DNA from: Clostridia bacterium
Lineage (GTDB): Bacteria; Bacillota; Clostridia; Christensenellales; QALW01
Assembly (NCBI GenBank): GCA_900769815.1
Contig: CAAGID010000007.1
Span: 1-9,989, forward strand
Length of the DNA stretch: 9,989 nucleotides
Direction of reading: 5' to 3'
Within the stretch, counting starts at the first letter, position 1, and each line of letters begins with the position of its first letter. Under the pieces are notes generated by a model. That model was not told the DNA's origin. It did not search any database and saw only the letters and a list, made by a program, of their open reading frames with translations. This document shows positions 6,763-9,989 of this stretch, piece by piece. The position numbers and the translations under genes are program-made.

Positions 6763-7420
6763 ATTCCCTCTCCGCTTGAGGCTTTCGTAAATATATAGCA
6801 TCAAGAGCAGCAGCCGAAATAAGCTTATCTTCTTCTGCCATTTTTTTTGCAATATATAACGTAGATGATGCCCTTAAATAAGTATGCTGAGGCTTCGTAA
6901 AAAGTGCATTTTCGCCTAAGACCTCTTCAATTTTCTCACGAAAAACGTAAATTCCGTCGCCTGTGAAAGTGCATTTTTTATTCTTTACAAATTGAAGCAC
7001 GTCTTCAATGGGACAAACGTCATAGTCTTTTATAATTTCGCCGTTTTTATACACTGCACAATATACCTGACCCTTGCGTGCATCCATTATGGGACAAACG
7101 TATTCAGAATCTGAATTTAAACTTAAACAATCAAGTGAATTTACCCTTGCACAAGGCTTATTTAAACTCTGTGCAAGACCCTTTATTGCACAAGCACCGA
7201 TTCTTACACCGGTAAAGGAGCCGGGCCCCGCAACACAGGCAAAAACGTCAATTTCATCTATATCCATATTTACGCTTTTTAAGGCATCCTCAATTAAAGG
7301 CATAACTGATTTTGAATGGACAAGTCCGCAAGACAAAGCCTTTTCAAAAATCACAACACCGTCACGCATAATTGCTGAAGATGCGTATACACTTGAAGTA
7401 TCTATTGCAAGAATATTCAT
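6743..7420 (-). CDS. tsaB: tRNA threonylcarbamoyladenosine biosynthesis protein TsaB
   Basis: TsaB is the ASKHA-fold partner of TsaD; with TsaE they transfer the threonylcarbamoyl group to A37 of ANN-decoding tRNAs (t6A). TsaB itself is a scaffold that lacks catalysis. The 225-residue protein shows the N-terminal ILAIDTSS (3-10), VHSKSVMPLIEDAL (34-47), the hallmark AGPGSFTGVRIG (64-75), DARKGQVY (113-120) and the C-terminal YLRKPQAE (210-217). Its ATG at 7420 overlaps the tsaE stop (ATGA), and its end overlaps rimI by 20 bases. TsaD and TsaC are not in the window and must be encoded elsewhere. Confidence 0.96.
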   Translation of the reverse strand: MNILAIDTSSVYASSAIMRDGVVIFEKALSCGLVHSKSVMPLIEDALKSVNMDIDEIDVFACVAGPGSFTGVRIGACAIKGLAQSLNKPCARVNSLDCLSLNSDSEYVCPIMDARKGQVYCAVYKNGEIIKDYDVCPIEDVLQFVKNKKCTFTGDGIYVFREKIEEVLGENALFTKPQHTYLRASSTLYIAKKMAEEDKLISAAALDAIYLRKPQAEREYESRNS

Positions 7421-7857
7421 AAATTTCCACCTAATAGATTATTATCATCAATTATCGTTGCTTTGCGGGAATTCTCTCCCGTCTTTTCAATATGTACGGT
7501 CATTTTGTGGTTGGGAAAGCTTGTAAGCCTTTCACTCCATTCCACTGCACATACGGCATTTTCATCAAAAAAGAAGTCATCAAAGCCTGAATCATAACAA
7601 TCGTCCTCAGTAATGCGGTATAAATCAAAATGATACAGTTCTTTTTTGCCGAAATATTGGCACATTATGGTGTAGGTAGGGCTAACTATCCTTTCTTTAA
7701 CTTCAAGCCCCTTTGCAAGACCCTTTACAAAAACAGTCTTTCCTGCACCTAAATCGCCTGAAAGTGCAATAAATGCGCCCTTTATTAAGTTTTTACCAAT
7801 CTTTTCCCCTAAGGCTATTGTATCAGCCTCGGAATATAAATCAAAACAATATCTCAT
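7417..7857 (-). CDS. tsaE: tRNA threonylcarbamoyladenosine biosynthesis ATPase TsaE
   Basis: TsaE is the small P-loop ATPase needed to cycle the TsaBD complex in t6A37 formation. The 146-residue length is typical. Motifs are Walker A GDLGAGKT (34-41, K40), the switch-like VSPTYTI (58-64), HFDLYRI (76-82) and EWSERL (106-111). It is the first gene of the nine-gene leftward operon. No Shine-Dalgarno sequence lies upstream of the ATG at 7857: the preceding bases are almost pure A/T, and a -10 element ends only 8 bases before the ATG. The start is nevertheless right by family comparison, since the protein begins just before the usual first strand. A leaderless or near-leaderless mRNA is therefore inferred. 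Confidence 0.95.
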   Translation of the reverse strand: MRYCFDLYSEADTIALGEKIGKNLIKGAFIALSGDLGAGKTVFVKGLAKGLEVKERIVSPTYTIMCQYFGKKELYHFDLYRITEDDCYDSGFDDFFFDENAVCAVEWSERLTSFPNHKMTVHIEKTGENSRKATIIDDNNLLGGNL

Positions 7858-7865
7858 AGTTATAT

Positions 7866-7894
7866 ATTATATTATATATTTCAAGTTTTTGCAA
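7866..7894 (-). promoter_or_regulatory. Sigma-A-type promoter of the tsaE operon, very close to the start codon
   Basis: On the leftward strand TTGCAA (7894-7889) is followed after exactly 17 bases by TATAAT (7871-7866). The ATG of tsaE begins at 7857, only 8 bases after the -10 hexamer, so transcription should start within a few bases of, or at, the ATG. A second TATAAT overlaps at 7876-7871, but no usable -35 lies 17 bases upstream of it. TTGCAA is its own reverse complement, so the same six bases could also face rightward. Confidence 0.65.
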
Positions 7895-7951
7895 TAAAAA
7901 TGTAAAAATAAATTTGTACTACCGCCTCAAAAAATTGCATATCCTTTTAAA

Positions 7952-7959
7952 AAAGGAGG
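7952..7959 (+). promoter_or_regulatory. Strong yabP ribosome binding site inside a small inverted repeat
   Basis: AAAGGAGG (7952-7959) lies 9 bases before the yabP ATG and fixes that start. It sits in an inverted repeat: TCCTTTT (7942-7948) is the exact reverse complement of AAAAGGA (7951-7957), allowing a 6-bp hairpin with a TAAA loop that would partly mask the site. The alternative 5-bp pairing TATCC (7940-7944) with GGATA (7958-7962) also covers it. CATATCCT at 7938-7945 loosely resembles a sigma-E -10 element, as might be expected for a spore gene, but I see no convincing matching -35. Confidence 0.6.
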
Positions 7960-7968
7960 ATAAAAGCA

Positions 7969-8256
7969 ATGAATGAACTTACTTTACGTGAGACGCGAAC
8001 AGTTACCCGCACAAGCGTTAATATTGAAAACCGCGAAAAAATAAGCATAACGGGGGTAAAAAGGGTTGATACCTTTGATGAAAGCGAGGTTTCGGCTCGT
8101 TTAGAATCTTCGGGAATTTCCGTTTACGGGCAAGGCTTACATATTTCACGGCTCGATTTAGATAACGGTATTTTAATCGTTGATGGGTTTATTTCCGGTG
8201 TTGAATATTCAGATACCGACTCTCGGGGCGGATTTTTATCCCGATTATTTAAGTAA
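7969..8256 (+). CDS. yabP: Sporulation protein YabP
   Basis: YabP is a small protein made in the mother cell during sporulation and linked, with YabQ, to spore coat/cortex assembly in Bacillus subtilis. The 95-residue protein has the family pattern: ENREKISITGVKRVDTFDE (22-40), a beta-rich middle with GISVYGQGLHI (49-59) and LDLDNGILIVDGFISGV (62-78), and the GGFLSRLFK tail (87-95), close to the Bacillus ending GFFSKLFK. The ATG at 7969 has an excellent AAAGGAGG site. It is the first gene of the rightward set, divergent from tsaE across 111 bases. Sigma-E control is expected from the family, but the promoter here is not clear. Its stop overlaps the yabQ start by one base (TAATG). Confidence 0.93.
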   Translation: MNELTLRETRTVTRTSVNIENREKISITGVKRVDTFDESEVSARLESSGISVYGQGLHISRLDLDNGILIVDGFISGVEYSDTDSRGGFLSRLFK

Positions 8257-8618
8257 TGCTTTTTGTTTCTTCTAACCAGGCACCGCTTTTTGCAGTATTT
8301 ATCTGTTTAGGTATAGTTCTTGGTGCCGTCTACGATATTTTCTATCTTTTTCGGCTTAACCGAAAAGGCATATTTATACACCTTTCAGATATTCTTTTTT
8401 CTATTATATTTTTTGTTCTTACTGCCCTTACCGTATTTCTTTATAACAGCGGAAAATTGGAAATCTACTTCTTTTTCGGCATTTTTCTCGGTTTTTGTGC
8501 CGAGCGTGCAAGTTTAGGAAAATTTATAAAAATTTCTATAGACTTTTTTGCCAAAATCCTATATAATTTATATATACGTTTTAGAGGCACAGATTTTTTC
8601 AAACGTATGCTTAAATAG
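8256..8618 (+). CDS. yabQ: Spore cortex biosynthesis membrane protein YabQ
   Basis: YabQ is an integral membrane protein that localises to the forespore and is needed for cortex formation in B. subtilis. The 120-residue protein has hydrophobic segments at about 9-32 (PLFAVFICLGIVLGAVYDIF), 41-64 and 68-86, followed by a basic amphipathic tail. The YDIFYLFRL (26-34) region after the first helix is characteristic. It is shorter than the Bacillus protein (about 210 residues), as usual for clostridial copies. The ATG overlaps the yabP stop by one base, and no good Shine-Dalgarno site is visible, so translation by coupling to yabP is likely. Its distal end appears to contain the divIC promoter. 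Confidence 0.9.
   Translation: MLFVSSNQAPLFAVFICLGIVLGAVYDIFYLFRLNRKGIFIHLSDILFSIIFFVLTALTVFLYNSGKLEIYFFFGIFLGFCAERASLGKFIKISIDFFAKILYNLYIRFRGTDFFKRMLK
8539..8567 (+). promoter_or_regulatory. Internal sigma-A promoter for divIC within the yabQ coding region
   Basis: TAGACT (8539-8544, four of six matches to TTGACA) and a perfect TATAAT (8562-8567) are separated by exactly 17 bases. Transcription would begin near 8574, about 70 bases before the divIC ATG. This makes functional sense, because divIC is a vegetative division gene downstream of two sporulation genes and needs its own supply. The region is A/T-rich, so chance matches are possible. Confidence 0.55.
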
Positions 8619-8642
8619 ATTTTGAAAGGGGCACTTTTTCCG

Positions 8643-8951
8643 ATGGCTAAAAAGAAGAAGAAAACAAGTCCATTACGTCTTTTAGGTACGTTACTTCTTG
8701 TCTTTTTATTAGGCCGTTTTTGTTACACCTTTATTCAGCAGGAAATTGTCCTTAATCAGCAGAAAGAACAAATGGAGCGTATGCAAACGGAAAACGCCCG
8801 TCTTGAAGAAGCATATCAGCAAATGCTTAGTCAGGTAGAAGACCAGTCAACATTAGAATATATTGATAAATATATGCGTTCACACTTTGGTATGGTTCAG
8901 GACGGCGAAACACGCATAGACGTAATTGAAAATGATAAAAGCAGTAATTGA
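8643..8951 (+). CDS. divIC: Septum formation initiator, FtsB/DivIC family
   Basis: DivIC is a bitopic membrane protein of the divisome that pairs with FtsL and DivIB in septal wall synthesis. The 102-residue protein has the expected layout: a Lys-rich cytoplasmic start (AKKKKKT), one transmembrane helix at about 11-31, a coiled coil at about 35-66 (QQEIVLNQQKEQMERMQTEN), and a short conserved outer tail with IDKYMRSHFGMVQDGE, typical of FtsB/DivIC. The ATG at 8643 follows GAAAGGGG with an 11-base gap; an upstream TTG at 8622 would add seven residues but precedes that site and is rejected. The yabP-yabQ-divIC order is conserved in endospore formers. The end overlaps the next gene by 20 bases. 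Confidence 0.93.
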   Translation: MAKKKKKTSPLRLLGTLLLVFLLGRFCYTFIQQEIVLNQQKEQMERMQTENARLEEAYQQMLSQVEDQSTLEYIDKYMRSHFGMVQDGETRIDVIENDKSSN

Positions 8952-9831
8952 CATTGGTACAAACTCGACCCGCCTTTACGTTGCTGACGTAAACGGAACA
9001 AAACAAAATCAGATTTTAAAAATGCTCTCAACAACAAGGCTTGGTGAGGGCATTCTGTCATCTGACAAAATGCAGGATATTCCCATGGAAAGAACAAGCA
9101 ACACGGTAAGGGATTTTGTAAACATAGCCAGAGAAAATAATGCTGAAGAAATTTATATTTACGCTACAGCCGTTGTTCGAGAAAGTAAGAATAAAGATAT
9201 TTTCAGCAAAATGATTTTCGATAAAACGGGAATTGTGTTGGACATTATTCCCGGCGGGTTAGAGGGCGAAATTGCCTTTATCGGCGCATCTCAAGATTTT
9301 CCTTATCCTATGGTAATTGATATAGGCGGTGGCTCAACTGAAGTAGTTTTAAAAGAGAACGGTGTTTTAAAGGCTCTTTCCTTAAAAACGGGCGGTGTAA
9401 GGCTTAAAGAACAGTTTATGACTGAATCGGGAATTATTGATATTTCTTCCGTAAAGGATTTCGTATCAAAAAATTATATTCCTGAATATAAAAAGCATCT
9501 TGATATATCTTCTGCTGAAACCCTTATCGGTGTAAGCGGTACCCCCACAACTCTTGTTTCGTTAAGCAACGGTTTAAAAACCTATTGTCCTGAAAAAATA
9601 CAGAACGCCCTTTTATCAAAGAACGTTCTTGACAGTGAATTAAATAAGCTTGCTTCTATGACAAATGAAGAAAGAAGACTATATTCAGGTGATTTTGCCT
9701 CCCGTGCCGATATAATCGTTTTCGGCGGATGCATTCTTTCTGCATTTATGGAGTATTATAAATTCTCCCAACTTATCGTAAGTGATCGTGACTCGTTAGA
9801 AGGTTATATGGAACTTAAAAACAAAGGGTAA
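8932..9831 (+). CDS. Ppx/GppA-family phosphatase
   Basis: A member of the exopolyphosphatase/guanosine pentaphosphate phosphohydrolase family (ASKHA fold), which hydrolyses terminal phosphates of polyphosphate and/or pppGpp; sequence does not separate the two activities. With ATG at 8932 it has 299 residues. Motifs are AVIDIGTNSTRLYV (phosphate-1, D7), TAVVRES (79-85), GGLEGEIAFIGA with the catalytic-type glutamate (E111/E113), VIDIGGGSTEVVL (128-140, phosphate-2) and GVSGTPTTLVSL (200-211). It stops after the two ASKHA lobes, so it lacks the C-terminal HD-like domain of the long E. coli enzymes, which is common in Firmicutes. A TTG at 8926 would add two residues. No clear Shine-Dalgarno site is seen, and it overlaps divIC by 20 bases, so it is likely coupled. 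An S1-domain gene often found after divIC is absent. Confidence 0.92.
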   Translation: MIKAVIDIGTNSTRLYVADVNGTKQNQILKMLSTTRLGEGILSSDKMQDIPMERTSNTVRDFVNIARENNAEEIYIYATAVVRESKNKDIFSKMIFDKTGIVLDIIPGGLEGEIAFIGASQDFPYPMVIDIGGGSTEVVLKENGVLKALSLKTGGVRLKEQFMTESGIIDISSVKDFVSKNYIPEYKKHLDISSAETLIGVSGTPTTLVSLSNGLKTYCPEKIQNALLSKNVLDSELNKLASMTNEERRLYSGDFASRADIIVFGGCILSAFMEYYKFSQLIVSDRDSLEGYMELKNKG

Positions 9832-9850
9832 AGACAAAAAGTCTTCACCC
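9826..9850 (+). terminator. Hairpin at the end of the rightward gene set
   Basis: GGGTAAAGAC (9826-9835) pairs with GTCTTCACCC (9841-9850) around five A residues, with one A/C mismatch. It overlaps the stop codon of the Ppx/GppA gene. No T-run follows, so termination by the intrinsic mechanism alone is doubtful; it may act with the next hairpin. Confidence 0.45.
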
Positions 9851-9851
9851 T

Positions 9852-9966
9852 CAGTCTGCTGAAAAAGTCGGCAGACTGCCAGAGTTCGAGAAACCCTTGC
9901 AAGTCAAGGCGCAGAACTTGCAAAAGAGGGAGTTTACACAGACGTAAATGACCGAATTTTGCAAGT
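9852..9966. repeat. Structured intergenic element with successive and nested inverted repeats
   Basis: This stretch has no credible reading frame but dense dyad symmetry. Arm pairs are CAGTCTGCTGA (9852-9862) with TCGGCAGACTG (9868-9878), one G-T pair and an AAAAG loop; CCTTG (9895-9899) with CAAGG (9905-9909); and ACTTGCAAAA (9916-9925) with TTTTGCAAGT (9957-9966), perfect. The last pair encloses GTTTAC (9932-9937) with GTAAAT (9944-9949), which has five Watson-Crick pairs and one G-T. CTTGCAA occurs at 9896 and 9917 and inverted at 9959-9965, so alternative folds exist. There is no T-run. It resembles an interspersed intergenic repeat of clostridial genomes or a structured RNA; copy number cannot be seen here. 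Confidence 0.5.
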
Positions 9967-9989
9967 GAATGCAACGAAGGAAATATACC

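Noticed and set aside
6763..6852. Longer rimI starting at the in-frame ATG at 6852
   Set aside because: It would add 30 residues lying inside tsaB and not typical of RimI; the ATG at 6762 has a GGAGAGGG site and gives normal length.
7074..7526. 150-residue rightward open frame over tsaB and tsaE
   Set aside because: Antisense to two well-recognised genes; no ribosome binding site and no recognisable domain.
8622..8642. divIC starting at TTG 8622
   Set aside because: It lies upstream of the GAAAGGGG site that serves the ATG at 8643, and the added residues are not family-like.
8897..9097. Leftward open frame over the divIC/Ppx junction
   Set aside because: Antisense to conserved motifs of both genes and with no start signal.
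9826..9878. Canonical intrinsic terminator after the Ppx/GppA gene
   Set aside because: The hairpins are good, but neither is followed by a T-run, so a standard terminator call is not supported.

Overview
This window looks like a chromosomal piece of a low-GC, spore-forming member of the Clostridia. The evidence is the yabP-yabQ-divIC cluster typical of endospore formers, strong AGGAGG-type ribosome binding sites, consensus TTGACA/TATAAT promoters, A+T-rich spacers and clostridial-type protein sequences. An uncultured gut Oscillospirales-like lineage fits, but the genus cannot be fixed from sequence alone. I see no phage, IS, CRISPR, tRNA or rRNA feature.

Left part (1-1036, leftward): one secreted peptidoglycan-binding protein. 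It has a signal peptide, a PG_binding_1-type domain, a Thr/Pro linker and a C-terminal domain whose His/Cys pattern resembles a rearranged L,D-transpeptidase motif. It has its own textbook sigma-A promoter (1104-1132), and its 3' side carries two perfect hairpins (63-86 and 4-36).

Middle part (1227-7857, leftward): a compact nine-gene operon, tsaE-tsaB-rimI-alpha/beta hydrolase-membrane MurF-like ligase-ddl-lipoprotein-trmL-queH. Genes overlap by 4 bases or lie a few bases apart, and the operon ends at an intrinsic terminator (1171-1201). It joins three anticodon-loop tRNA modification activities (t6A37 via TsaE/TsaB, 2'-O-methyl-34 via TrmL, queuosine-34 via QueH) with synthesis and attachment of the D-Ala-D-Ala end of the peptidoglycan stem. 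The promoter found for the first gene predicts a transcript starting at or within a few bases of the ATG, so tsaE may be read from a leaderless mRNA.

Right part (7969-9831, rightward, divergent from the operon): yabP, yabQ, divIC and a short Ppx/GppA-type phosphatase. This mixes spore coat/cortex genes with a vegetative division gene. A good sigma-A promoter lies inside the end of yabQ and could supply divIC separately. After the last gene, 9826-9966 holds three successive inverted repeats, the last one nested, without a T-run. This looks like a structured intergenic repeat or RNA element. The window's last ten bases equal its first ten.

Most of the window is housekeeping. The items most worth checking are the right-end structured element, the LDT-like domain with an altered active-site motif, the membrane-anchored MurF-like ligase with its coupled hydrolase, and the leaderless tsaE start.
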